A stretch of 64,000 nucleotides of DNA from NCBI GenBank assembly GCA_026874595.1, contig CM049308.1, positions 93,547,624 to 93,611,623 of the forward strand, written 5' to 3'. The notes under the pieces were generated by a model that saw only the letters and a list, made by a program, of their open reading frames with translations, ran no database searches and was not told the origin of the DNA. A program made the translations under genes and the position numbers. The stretch comes from Sipunculus nudus. Its lineage: Eukaryota > Annelida > Sipuncula > Golfingiida > Sipunculidae. Each line of letters begins with the position of its first letter. The first letter of the stretch is position 1. Below, one piece after another: positions 49,470-60,525 of the stretch.

Positions 49470-49564
49470 ATTGGGTACTTTGACCTGATTTCATCATAGT
49501 ATCCCTAACCTAGAACATTGGAGATATGAAGACTTTATTAGAAACAGGGATTCAAGTGCCTGTG
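49470..49564. mobile_element. Partial copy of the 5685-type MITE
   Basis: Shares 'agaacattggagatatgaaga' and the terminal 'gggattcaagtgcctgtg' with the right half of the element at 5685-5854. The left half is not visible. Confidence 0.5.
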
Positions 49565-49967
49565 CCCCTATGTTGCTACAGTACGTATTGAAATTTCAAG
49601 ACCATGTAGTTATTTAAATAAGGGATGCTTATTTCCACTCCCCCTAGGAGTTACCAATCCCCATGATGTTAGATGGAACAGATAAGGGTTTGTTAGAATA
49701 GATTTACAGCAGCTCCATAGGGTAACACTGATATATATATGTATATATATAAATAAAACATGTATGTTATTAGGCTTACCTTTGAGATGCATATCTATCT
49801 AATCAGTATAGTGCCAATTGTCTTAAAGCACCCGATGTGACATTTATAATTTAAATTTTCTTTTAATCAAAGTTCTAGTAACTTTTGCCTATTTTGACAC
49901 CACATTAGTCGCACTGAAAATGTTTAAGATGAAATCAGTGGTATGGTAAATTAAAGAAACAACCTAC

Positions 49968-50043
49968 CAGGGTACAGGTGCCAGTCCAGTTTAACTGTCT
50001 GGGCTTTACCTTGTATTCTGACCCAAGAGCTGATTGCACCAGT
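49968..50043 (-). CDS. Fuseless-like gene, candidate exon 2
   Basis: Minus-strand 76-nt segment, acceptor GAGCTCAG (an alternative CAG lies seven bases upstream), donor CCCTG|GTAGGT. Phase 0 in, phase 1 out, encoding TGAISSWVRIQGK and AQTVKLDWHLYP, then a split glycine codon completed by exon 3 (G+GT). The peptide looks like real coding sequence, and reading continues openly into exon 3 for more than 30 codons. No domain recognised. Assignment to the same gene is by strand, order and phase. Confidence 0.55.
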
Positions 50044-51031
50044 CTGAGCTCTGAGCATATGGGCACAAAACCAGAGCTCACTAATGAGGTGCCAAGAGTC
50101 TACTGATAAGCACTCTCAGGCAGTTTATCAAGTAATGTTGAAATCTCTTACTCTTCATGTGCTACTTTAAATTAGTTCTCATGATCCAAATATATAAATT
50201 TTCAAAATGATTAAACTAGACCAAAAAATGGCACTGCAGAAAAAATACAAATCTATATGTCTTTTAAATTTGTTGTCACACATAATTGTAATATAACTGT
50301 CAAGGGTAACTCTGCGAATCATTATTGTTTTAAACTTTGATGTTAAATTCATTGAAATAAAAATCAATTTCAATATAAAAACTGAAAAACTTTATTGTTT
50401 AAAGAACTTTGTTGTAGAAATATGTAACTGTCAAATGTCACAGCTGTCCCTGTCAACGGTTGTGTCTATAGAAGTACTTGAGAGAGGATTTTGTAAACAA
50501 TAGCAATGATTAAACTGTGTTTATCACTTGAAAGAATAAACACCCAAGTTTTGGTCACTTAAACTGCCAAAATACTTGATACTTTACCAGCTTTGTTCAC
50601 AAGGGAGAGTGGAAATAAGCATTTCTTATTCGGGGAGTGGAAATAAGGCCTGCCTTTAAATAAACATGCCAGAGACAAATCTTGATTACACACAACTCCG
50701 ATTACAAAGTTAAATAAACATGATGACATGCATCAAGTACCATGCATGTCAGATATGTGTGGAGCCATTATAAACTATAACATCATAAACATGGGTGTAA
50801 CACTAGCAGTATATCATTATCAAGCTTACTATATTCGGCCGTTGTTCATGGAAATCGTGTGTTCACATCATATATTCGTCAAAGTGAACATTTTTCTGAC
50901 TCACACTCAGTATTTTCTTATTTTCCTGTGGACTTTGGTGTCAGCTAACACCATCCATAGCGTCTTTGTGAACAATGTTCCTTCTGGACTTCATCTGTCA
51001 ACAAACCCTTCTGCTGAACGTGGCTGTTTAC

Positions 51032-51175
51032 ATCGCTACTGCCATCTGGCGGTAGAAGTGTGAACTGTGGGACCGGTACTCGTAAAACCCAAAAGTGAGA
51101 AGTCGGCTGTCCAATGTCAGGAGGAGTAACACAACTCTTCAGAACAATGTCGTGGGCATCAAACAGAAGTACCAT
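51032..51175 (-). CDS. Fuseless-like gene, candidate first coding exon
   Basis: Minus-strand ATG at 51173-51175 opens 48 codons to a AGCGAT|GTAAAC donor, phase 0, matching the phase-0 start of the candidate exon at 50043. The peptide begins MVLLFDAHDIVLKSC and ends PPDGSSD; it is not recognised. It would be the cytoplasmic N-terminus ahead of TM1. The donor is weaker than the others, and a small gene of its own is an alternative. Confidence 0.45.
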
Positions 51176-51520
51176 GACTTTGTGTTGTAACTTTTTAATC
51201 TCTGGAAGATACTACACATATTTTCTTTCAAAGCATATGAGGTACTGTAGAGTACTTTATAATTAAACTATAAATATAATAATTAATTAATTATTGCATT
51301 TACTTAACTGTTGTATGCGATTTGGTGATAAGATATTTTTACATTTGTTGCAGTTAGCTTCAGTTAGCGGAATTGTTCCCCTTAGATAAACTGAGGGTCA
51401 ACAGCAATGCTAGCCTGTCAGGCGAATACAAATCCCTTTTGAATCGTGGATTAAAGTAAAAGTTTAGTGGGCTATAGCTACCTGAATTTTTATGAAATGA
51501 CTCGTCAGGCTTTCATGAAG
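51176..51520. other. Possible promoter-proximal region, nothing specific seen
   Basis: AT-rich sequence just upstream of the first candidate exon of the minus-strand gene. I cannot point to a TATA box or initiator with confidence. Confidence 0.3.
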
Positions 51521-51524
51521 GTTT

Positions 51525-52135
51525 CATTAGCTTAGCTTACCATAAGTCATCTGAGCTAAAGTCGTGGTCCAGAGTCCGTCGTCCGTCCGTCTTGCCGTCC
51601 CTCCGGATGTCCGTCCGTAAGACTGGCACGTTTCGACGTACACTAATGAACCTACGAATCTGAAATTAGGCATACGGTTAGATGTCCCCAAAATCTCCTA
51701 CCATGCCGAAAATTGGGTCAAAAGGACTTCGTTCCTACGAGATATTAAGGAACCTCAATTTTCCATTAAAAACCCATTGTTACACTTTAAGACTGCCTAA
51801 TATTAAAACCACTGATCTGACTTTGATCATATATAATATACATATTTTTCTATACATTCGCTATGCACATGCCAGAAATGATGTCAGTATTGCATAATTG
51901 TTTTAAGTTATGGGCCCAAACATAATGCACTTTTTAAAAAATCAAGAAATATATTTACTCCCTTAACAAGAGGATTGTTGAAGCTAGAGATTTTTTTGTC
52001 AGGGATGTAACGTTATTTAATCAAGATTCAATTGACACCCTAAATTAGTTCTGAATTTTTCAAATTTTATAAGTTATTAGTATAAATATAATATTAGTAC
52101 TTTTAATTTTGCCCAAATTTGACCATGGCTTTTTT
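51525..52135 (+). repeat. Dispersed repeat, plus-oriented copy
   Basis: Starts 'ttagcttagcttaccataag', then 'tcatctgagctaaagtcgtggtc' and a run of 'gtccgtc' words. It contains 'cgctatgcacatgccag' and ends near 'aagttattagtataaat..ttttgcccaaattt'. Inverted relative to the copy at 44865-45470. The first ~70 bases of the window resemble its middle. Confidence 0.6.
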
Positions 52136-52840
52136 TTCTGAGAGCACTGTTGATATAACTTTCATTTCATGCACACATAAGTATTTCAGCTCTGTAGTTT
52201 CGAAAGCTCAAAGAAATTGGCCAAATATTGTACATTTTATTGATGTTTTAATCAGACCATGTCAGAACCAGGCTCTACCCAGCCCCTCTTCAGTCACCTG
52301 TATGTTGACCTTGTTGACCTTTCATCAAATTATGCAGGCTTGAGGCATACACTAGGGCAGCCAGGCAGCTAATGCCCAGCCACAGTTGATCCAGGTGTCC
52401 AACCCAACTCATCTAGTAGTTGTTTTGAAAAACAACATAGCAATAAACAAAAAATTAATAAATTTTTATTGGTTTTTAATAACAAATTAAAGAAAAATTA
52501 ATTGAAAAGGAATTTGTTAGTTGATGAGTACAAAAAATTAACTTGCAGTTACTGATGATGTAAGAATCTTGTATGGATGAATAGAATGTCAATGTCAATG
52601 TTATTCCAAATAACACCATGCAGTCACCAATGGTATTTTTCAGTTCAATTTTAATGATAAAAAAATAAATCATATTATTCATTACTAATCATTAGGGATC
52701 ATATGAAGGAAATTTTTGATAGACAAAGATGCAGTTGATAATATGCTGGCTTGGGTTTTCACGCCCGGTCGTGGGTCACGTGATGAGCCTAGTGTGTAGA
52801 GATACACAGCGCTGTTTTTCTAGAGAATTCCTGAAACGCG
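52136..52840. other. Interval without recognised gene
   Basis: AT-rich; no supported exon. Confidence 0.4.
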
Positions 52841-52842
52841 TG

Positions 52843-53436
52843 TTACTGTGTTGTGCAAGATCTTATAGACTGTCCGAGAAGTGGAAAATTCTCGGCTTGA
52901 GGTGTGAAGGTATATAAAGGGGCTGTGTTTTAGAATTGTAGGGCAGAGAGCAGAGCATATTCCAGCGGACGCAGAAGCGTGTGTCAGATTCTAGGACCTT
53001 ATCCGACGAATGCGGCAATTATAGATTTTCAAAAACTTTCTCCTGGATTTTATGCATTTGGACTTCAGTTTACTTTCTGGGTTGTTGCAAGAGCTTTACA
53101 CTGGACTGTCATTCTCCGAGAGTTTACATTTAAAGGACTTATCGTGGTTACGATGTCGGTATCCAGGCACTGTGCGCATTGTTTTTCTATGTGATTGTAT
53201 TGACTAGTTGCTATACCGCTGTTTTACTGTATAATTGTATTGATTTAGTGTTTTGTATTGTAAGGGTTGTTTTAAGAATAAATTATGGTTATTTTTTAAC
53301 AAAAAACACTGACTTCTTTATTCATTCCCCTAGACATTTCACGCTGCCTAGTGTTGCAGAATCTGATTTTTTTATCTCCATTACAAAATTTGTGTTCATC
53401 ACGCATACATGATCTTTTATATTAGGTTCCGTAACA
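52843..53436 (+). mobile_element. Candidate solo LTR
   Basis: This stretch begins TGTTAC and ends GTAACA, with a TATA box in 'ggtatataaagggg' (about 52908) and an AATAAA at about 53278: a promoter and poly-A signal within ~600 bp, as in an LTR. No matching second LTR, primer-binding site or target duplication was found, and the left boundary is uncertain. A small host transcript is an alternative. Confidence 0.3.
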
Positions 53437-53439
53437 ATA

Positions 53440-53918
53440 TGTACTGCATTAAAAAATTATTGCATTAGAATGGGAATTCTGGTAAAAATGAAAGTATTTG
53501 AATACCAGTGCAGATACTTTCAAAATGTATTCATGAATGCATTCATGAATATATTCTATGATATTATTTTAATAATCATTTCAGTTATATTTTATTTTAA
53601 AAAATCATTTGATTTTCTTATTATTTTTTTAATAAAAGTTATATTGGCAGAATATTTGTTATTAAATTTTAATAAATAGTTAAACTCTTTCATAATATGT
53701 GCTGTTTATAAGTTATATGGCCAAGTCAAAATAATTGTGACAATAGCACTCCATTTGTTAATAAAATAAATGAAATCAATCCTCTTCCCTGTCTCCAAAG
53801 ATACTATCAAAATTATACATAAGATAAACACCAACAACTCATAATAAAGCTTATATTTATTACCACACAAAACCAGCATGTGCCTCATTCCCAGATCATA
53901 TTTTTATCATATATAACA
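53440..53918. other. AT-rich interval, no gene seen
   Basis: No supported exon or repeat. Confidence 0.4.
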
Positions 53919-54951
53919 GCTTAGCGCCGTGACCCCTGGGTCCCTTGTTTCAATCTGGTGGTGCTACCTGTATTTTTTTATTTTTACAAATTTTGTTCTC
54001 TATTTTTGAGACCTTTTAAGATGCGGTCATCTGTAAACAGAGCACAAATTGTAACGATCGAAACCTAGAATCTTTTCTCTTAATTGTTATGCCCCGTGAA
54101 AAGTCTCCTTTGAAACCTGAATACCCATATCCTTCAAGCTATGGGGTCCGAAGTATCCCCCAGAATAATGGAAAACTTGATACAAAAACCCAGTATTTGA
54201 ACAACTATTGTATTTATCACCATGATTCTTTGTATGGATATTGATCATGGAATATTTTGTCATTTTCTGCAGAGTGGTGGCAGCACCTGTATTTTTTCTA
54301 TTTTTTAAAGATTTTGTTGTCTATTTTTTATACCTTTAAAGATGCAGTTATCTTTTTAACGGCACAAATTGTAACGACTGGTAGAATCTTCTCTCTTGAC
54401 ATGCAGGGAGGCCCATGAAAAGTCACCTGAAATTAGGTCTCTGTTACCCATATCCTGCAAACTATGGGGCTTCGAAATATCCCTCAGAATAATGGAAAAT
54501 TTGATACAAAAGCTCTAGTATCTGAACAACTAATGCATTGATCACCTTCATTCTTTACATGCATATTGATCATGAGGTGTTTCATTATTTTCCGCAGACT
54601 TAAGGCCCCACCTGGATTTTTAAAATTAAAAAAAAATTCTATACTTTCAAACCTTTAAAGATGCAATCATTTGTTAACAGTGCACAAATCATAACCACTG
54701 TACCTAGAATCTTCTAACTGGACATCATTAGAGTTCCAGAAAAAAATGCAAAATACACACAAATGGCCAGATTCCTCAGGAATGGCTGAAAGGATTTTCA
54801 TCAGATTTGGTGTGCTTATGGGTCTTGATAAACTTGAGCTAATATGCATGAACTATGATGCCACCTACATTATCTTGATTAGTAGCCTGTGCAAGGTCAT
54901 ATTGACAACAAGTTAGTCGGCTGAGCGTCATGACCTATGAGTCACTTGTTT
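53919..54951. repeat. Three ~320-bp units between two 'gctgagcg' words
   Basis: Diverged tandem units begin near 53957, 54280 and 54600 ('ggtggcagcacctgtatttttt'). They share 'cctttaaagatgcagtcat' and 'gcacaaattgtaacga' and, in the first two, 'cagaataatggaaaacttgatacaaaa'. The block is bordered by direct copies of a word family (CTTAGCGCCGTGACCCCTGG at 53921, CTGAGCGTCATGACCTATGA at 54920) that also occurs near 485 and 1200. Confidence 0.7.
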
Positions 54952-55270
54952 TTATTTCTGTAGTTGCTTATATAATTGTTTGACATAACACAAGTAATTA
55001 AGTAAGATTACTTTTTTATTCTTAATTCATCTGATAAACTGCAAATAAATATTATTCCTTTTTAATAACTCATAGGTTGGATTAAATATAAATTGTAGAA
55101 GTATCCAATTATTAATTGGTATTTCTATGATATATCATGTTATTTAATTCTTCAAATTTATTTAAAGTCCTTGTTTAAATACCGTATTTCCTTGAACGGA
55201 CGCCCAAGCGTTTCTTTTTTTAGACCTGGCTCTAACCCGGCGTTAAACTCGTCCAAGCTTATCATTACAT
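54952..55270. other. Left flank of the Gypsy element
   Basis: AT-rich. Contains 'taccgtatttccttgaacgg' and 'acgcccaagcgtttc', words that look like the end of a DNA transposon and may mark where the Gypsy 3' end was lost. Confidence 0.35.
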
Positions 55271-55546
55271 ATATGTAAACGGAATGTTCATCCCTTAGAG
55301 TTCAAAATTTTATGAGCATGCAACAAATTAAATTACAGTTCATAATCAGCTAAATATTTTGGTGGTCTGCGACATCGTTGCGGACGTCTGTTAGGCTGAT
55401 CTTGCTGCGGATTGTGGTAATGTCCCTGTGGTTACATGTCGTTTTCGTCAGTGCTGTGATGTTCTGGATGGAGCTCAGTAGTAGAATACGACTGAGCAGG
55501 TTAAGCAGAGTGATTGGATAAAACATATTCTCGCGTACCAGACGGT

Positions 55547-56248
55547 TCAGTCGTCAAGTTTATAGGACGAACGTCCAACGATCTTAACGATCTGATGTGG
55601 TTTTGAGAGTACAGTAGACAACTTGTGTTTGCGATTCGGACGTTTCACTCTAATCCAATCTCCGACTTTGAATTTTGGTTGTTTAGCTGAGCGTTTACTG
55701 TCTGTGTATCTTTTCTTTCTCAGCTGGCGATGCGCGATTTCAGATGCCATGTCCGTAATATGTTTACTTTCCGTATCAGCTTGTTTGGAAGGCTTCAGAC
55801 AGTCTAATGGCAGTCTGATATTTCTGTTCAGCATTAACTGAGCTGGAGGTACCTGAGTAAGTACATGTGGTGTCACTCTGTAATTCCTTAGAATTGAGCG
55901 TATGGCTTCAGCGAAAGTTTTGTTTTCTTGCAGGTTTGTCTTAAGACCATTCTTAAGCACTTGGTTGAATCTTTCAGTTCCCACGTTGCTTTGCGGGTTG
56001 TACAATGAAGTCAGATTATGTTTAATTCCCAGAGACTTCAAGTAGTTCAAGTAGGATTCAAATTCACTAGAAGTGAATTGGGGTCCATTAGCAGATATGA
56101 AGGTTTCCGGTAATCCCCATCGTGTGAACAAGTCTTCAAGAATGTTAATGATTACCGCTGGGGTAACTTCACCTGATGTAGCAACTTCGGGCCATTTGGA
56201 ATGCAGGTCATGAACAACGACCATAAACCGCTGATGATGAGGAGCCAC
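55547..56248 (-). pseudogene. Gypsy integrase catalytic core and C-terminal domain
   Basis: Continuation of the integrase after the LINE: VVVHDLHSKWPEV (first catalytic Asp), FISANGPQFTSSEF (second Asp replaced by Ala in the usual D-N-G-P-Q-F), and GTERFNQVLKNG (catalytic Glu). Further on is a typical C-terminal stretch FKVGDWIRVKRPNRKHKL ending YKLDD. A stop closes it. A conserved tail (RRPPKYLADYEL) is read in another frame, ending at 55333. The loss of a catalytic Asp shows this copy could not integrate. Confidence 0.85.
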
Positions 56249-56251
56249 TTT

Positions 56252-58246
56252 TTTTTATTGATCGAAACAAAAACATACATAAATACATATATATGCACAG
56301 ACATGTTACAAAAACAGACTTAACAAAGTCAAAAACATTCAAGTGACATTAGACAAGGAACAGTGTGCAGGGTGGTAACAGAACATTAAATCCCAGTCAT
56401 TGTTTGGATACATACATCCATGGCTGACAGTATTTATACTTAGAGAAGGCAAATGCTTGTTCACGTAACAGTTGTTAAATATAATGTTCATGTAAAGGAA
56501 ACGATTATACAATTCTCTTATCTTAACTTCTCTATCAATTCTTTCCATTTTTTCTCATGGGTGGTTATATAACCCTGTCTTTTAGCAATATTATCCTCAA
56601 TACTATAGCATTCTTTTACTAACAGAATAAAGTTGTATAATTCAGGCAAGCTGTTCAGGCATTTACATCTAAAAATGAATCTTTTACCTTACAATAGTAA
56701 TATGTCAATTAATGGATCGATTGTTTGATTCAGTATAATACTTGCTACTGTAAACTTATCATTGCAAATAGATATTTCTTGCTCTATCAGCCATTTGTTT
56801 AACTGTGAGATGAATCTCTGAACAATACTACAATAATAAAATAAATGAGTATAAAATTCTTTTTCCTCAGCACAGAAGGAACATAATTCATTTTCAACTT
56901 TACCCAATTTCAGTAAGAGTGGATTAAGAAGTATAATTCTATGTAATAATTTATAGTGAAACATTCTTAGATCTTCTGATGAGGTAATTTTCTCAATGTT
57001 TTTAAATGCCTCATAAACAGCACTTTTCATACTCAGGTGTAACTCAGCACACCATCTGTCTATTGCCTGTAGAGGTTGTGTGCATTTATTTTCCACCAAT
57101 TCGTCATAATTATTTTTTGTTGACATCCCTTTTTCAATAATAGTATCTATTTTATCCTGGAATATTTCAGCTGGTGAAGTATTTGAACTTATCAGTTTTT
57201 CCAACTTGAAGGAACAGCATCAATAATACTCATATACTGTAAGTAATTTATATGCACATTTTTCTTAGATTTTAGATCTGCCCAAGTTAAGAATGTTGAC
57301 CTTTCCGAGTTTATTTCCACGATATCATATATTTTAATTATACCTGCAGAATGCAGCCTTTTATTATATTTTATTTTTTTTATCAACTAATTTAATAAAT
57401 GAATTAAAATATATTTTTTGTGATAATATTTCATCTAACGTTTGTACTTGACAAAAATTAAACTTATACCATATTCCTAATACATCAATCCAGAAAGAGC
57501 TACAATGTTCATGTATTTTTGAATTTTATGTTACCTCTAAAAAGTAATTCACCCTTCCCTTTAAACTGTGCATTTACAATTTGTCTCCAGCCTTCCTGTA
57601 AGGAATCTGACAGAAATCTTTTTACCCAAGAGATTTTGATTGCTTCTATCTTTGACTTCAGGTGAATCATGTTCAGGCCACCTTTTTCTAGTGGTGACAG
57701 TAAAGTAGATCTCTTAATCTTTTCTTTTTTACCCCATATGAATTTAAAAAAAAACAATTTTTCTACTTGTTTTATAAAGTCCATTAAGGACTGAAGCTGA
57801 ATTGCATACGTGAGTTGAGACATTACAAGTGACTTAATTATAGTAATCTTTCCAGACAATGACATGGTTCTTTTTGCGTATGTATTGATAATAACTTTTA
57901 TTTTACTTAAGATTTCTTTGTAATTTAACTCTTTCATTATCCGCCAATTGGGGTGGATTAAAATACCAAGCATTTTTATCGGACCGGGACACCACTTCAG
58001 CCCCATTTCATGAATTGCTCAAGCTTTCAAAAAAAGGCATCACCACTGTTTTGTCCATGTTAACCTTAAGACCTGAAATTTGCTGGAATTTATTGAAAAT
58101 GGTCATGGTTTCCTGGATTGAAGAGATACCTCCTGTTAATGTGAGTGCTGTGTCATCAGCATATTGTACAATCTTGTGTTCTTTTCCAGCAATCATAACA
58201 CCTTTAATATTTGGGTCATTTCTAATTTTCAAAGCTAGAATAGTGG
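56252..58246 (-). mobile_element. 5'-truncated L1/Tx1-like LINE nested in the Gypsy integrase
   Basis: Perfect 11-bp target duplications GGAGCCACTTT at 56241-56251 and 58247-58257. The minus-strand 3' end is a short poly-A (T run at 56250-56256). Broken ORFs encode the end of a reverse transcriptase (QYADDTALTL, GLKVNMDKT), the palm/thumb region (MLGILIHPNW, LSGKITIIKSL, FKFIWGKKEKIKR, LEKGGLNMIHL) and a C-terminal CX2C...H...C motif (LCSFCAEEKEFYTHLFYYC). These are features of the L1/Tx1 group. About 2 kb remains of an element usually several kb long. Confidence 0.9.
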
Positions 58247-58257
58247 GGAGCCACTTT

Positions 58258-58574
58258 GACTTCTCCAAAAATATTTCAATCTGGACAGTCTGCCATGGTT
58301 TTGTCGGCCATGGTATTGGCTGTAAGGGTGGTTGTTGCGGCCTGACGGATTCTCCACTTACAGCACATGCTTCACAGTTGCGCACATATTCGTCAATATC
58401 CTTGGACATTCCTGGCCACCATACAGTTTCTCTACAGCGTTGCTTCAATCTGACGATTCCAGGATGTCCATCGTGGGCCATACGTAGGACTCTTTCTTGT
58501 AGCGCTTGGGGAATTACTGTCCGTGATCCGCGACAAACACAGAATTCATTCCACACTGACAGTTCATGTTTCAA
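58258..58574 (-). pseudogene. Gypsy integrase, N-terminal zinc-binding part
   Basis: Encodes an HHCC domain (HDGHPGIVRLKQRC ... VRNCEAC) followed by the linker TKPWQTVQI and the start of the catalytic core. It is cut by a LINE insertion at 58257. The reading frame runs by chance into the LINE's RT sequence, so the open frame at 58008-58574 is a chimera of two elements. Confidence 0.85.
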
Positions 58575-58613
58575 ACAAGCATATACTAAGATCTCAGGAG
58601 ATACTTGCTTTGG

Positions 58614-59152
58614 TCATCCGTTTTGTAGATAAGATATGACAGTTTGAAGTTTCGTGTCATCTTTTGATTTGTTCTGTAGATCTGTGGCTGTAACCAACCC
58701 ATCTAGGTTCACTGGCGAAACATCAGTCTCAGTGCCATGTTTGCAAGCGTTATTTGCCTGACATGTCCGGCTCAACATGTCTGCAACAACATTCTTGGAT
58801 CCAGGCATATGCACAATATCAAAATTGTACTGGAACAATCTGTCTACCCATCTGTGGATACGAAGTGGTTTTTGGCCGGATCTGGATGTAGCGAGGAGCA
58901 TTTTGAGCATTTCGTGGTCAGTTCGTAGCGTTTATTTTCTCCCATAAAGAAACATATCCTAGTGTTCTGATGCATACAAGCTTCAAGTTCGCTGGTGAGA
59001 TATTTGCGTTCAGCTTCGGAGAGCGTTCTCGATGCGAATGCGATTGGTTTTTCCTGACCACTTTGTACCTGAGATAGCACTGCTCCCAGTGCGTATCCTG
59101 ATGCATCCGTCGTGACGAACGTGTCAGCGTTTGGGTCAAAATGTGCTAGCAC
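58614..59152 (-). pseudogene. Gypsy RNase H and connection remnant
   Basis: TTDASGYALGAVLSQ and RKYLTSELEA carry the first Asp and the Glu of RNase H. A frameshift follows near 58960. The remainder is read at 58614-58910 with HMPGSKNVVADMLSR, the usual RNase H end. A TGA in place of a sense codon at about 58613-58615 separates it from the integrase zinc domain in the same frame. Confidence 0.8.
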
Positions 59153-59288
59153 TGGAGGCGAACAGATCTTTGTCTTCAGTGATTAAAAAAATTCTGCTGT
59201 GGTTCTTTCCATTCCCATGGTTCATATTGCGCAGTGGCTCTGCGGTTTGAGCGTAGCATAGAACAAACTTGAGGTAAAGGTTTGCTGC

Positions 59289-60147
59289 TCATAGGAAAGA
59301 ATGTAGTTCTTTAACATATGCTGGTTCTGGAATGTTCATAATGACCTCCGTGTTCGACTCTAGTGGCAACACACCGGATGCTGAGACTTTGAATCCAACA
59401 AACTCAATTTTACCAGTAGAAAATTGACATTTGTCTTTGTTGAGAGCTATGTTTGCTTCTCTCAATCTATTGAGGACCATCTCTAGGCGGCTGTCATGCC
59501 CGGTCTTGTCCTTGCCATGAACTACTACATCATCAATCAAGTGAACAGTCCCTGGACAGGAAGAAAATACTGATGACAGGATTTTCTGAAATGCACTTGG
59601 TGCGGATGACAGACTGTAAGGCATATGTTTGTCCTTGAAGACGCCATCATGTGTAATCAAAGCTGTGAGGTTTCTGCTTTCTTCAGTCAGCGGAATCTGT
59701 AGGTAACTGCGTCCAAGGTCTAGTTTAGCAAACACTGTTGCACCATAGAATTCTGCAGTTAGTTCGGAAGGTGTTGGCAACAGATATTTGTCCGGTATGA
59801 TGGCTTTGTTGACAGGGCGCAAGTTAACACACAAACGAATGTCTCTAGACTTCCTAGACGACGAGATTTGGAATCCAGGCAGAGGAGTCAATCCTTTCAA
59901 TGATATCTTGCTCTTCAAGCCGTTTGAGCTCTTTCGACACCTCATCCCAAAGTGACAGTGGCAAACGACGTAATTTCTGTGACACAGGTGCAACTTTAGG
60001 GTCGACGCGTGGAGAGTAAGCATACTTGGTGACTTTGCCAAATCCGGTGAACAGTTCAGGAAATTTGCAAGCTACTTCGACACTGTTAACCCCTGTTTCC
60101 TTTCTGGTAATTTCAAACTCTAGACTGTTAAATAAGTCAATGCCCAT
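59289..60147 (-). pseudogene. Gypsy reverse transcriptase remnant
   Basis: Two overlapping open stretches in different frames (59854-60147 and 59289-60041) cover the domain, with the frameshift near 59860. Visible motifs: RLCVNLRPVNKAI, VFAKLDLGRSYLQIPL (first catalytic Asp), the SSAPSAFQ block, HLIDDVVVHG (catalytic DD pair with L-I before it), and LNKDKCQF. The thumb ends at HSFL. Length and motif order are those of a Gypsy RT. Confidence 0.85.
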
Positions 60148-60204
60148 AAGATTTGCACCTTGCTTTGTGACAAAGAACTTGTAGTCTGGCAGATAATGAT
60201 CTCC

Positions 60205-60525
60205 TCATTGAACATCTAAGGTAACTACACCACAAACAGTAATGTTAGTTCCATTGTAGCTGATTAGCTTCTGAGTAGCTGGCATGAGAGGACTGGCTTT
60301 GAAATGTTTACAGTATGTAGACTCGTTAATAATTGAGACCTTTGAACCAATGTTCATTATAAGGTTCAGCTGTACTCCATGCAGTGTCAATGTGCAGTAT
60401 TTAAAACAATTGGCCTCTGTAATCTCATCAATACGTCGTATGATTACTGGAACTGGTACAGTAGGACTCTCTGATTCTGATGCTGGAATTTCAATCTGAT
60501 GTACATGACCACTGTTACGACACAT
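60205..60525 (-). pseudogene. Gypsy protease remnant, active-site Asp lost
   Basis: A retropepsin-like domain: LNLIMNIGSKVSIINE aligns with the family's usual D-T/S-G-S-x-V-S-I-I active site, but the aspartate is asparagine and the next residue isoleucine. Downstream strands (ISYNGTNITVCG) are recognisable. It is closed by a single TGA, after which the same frame continues into the RT linker (to 59854). Confidence 0.75.
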
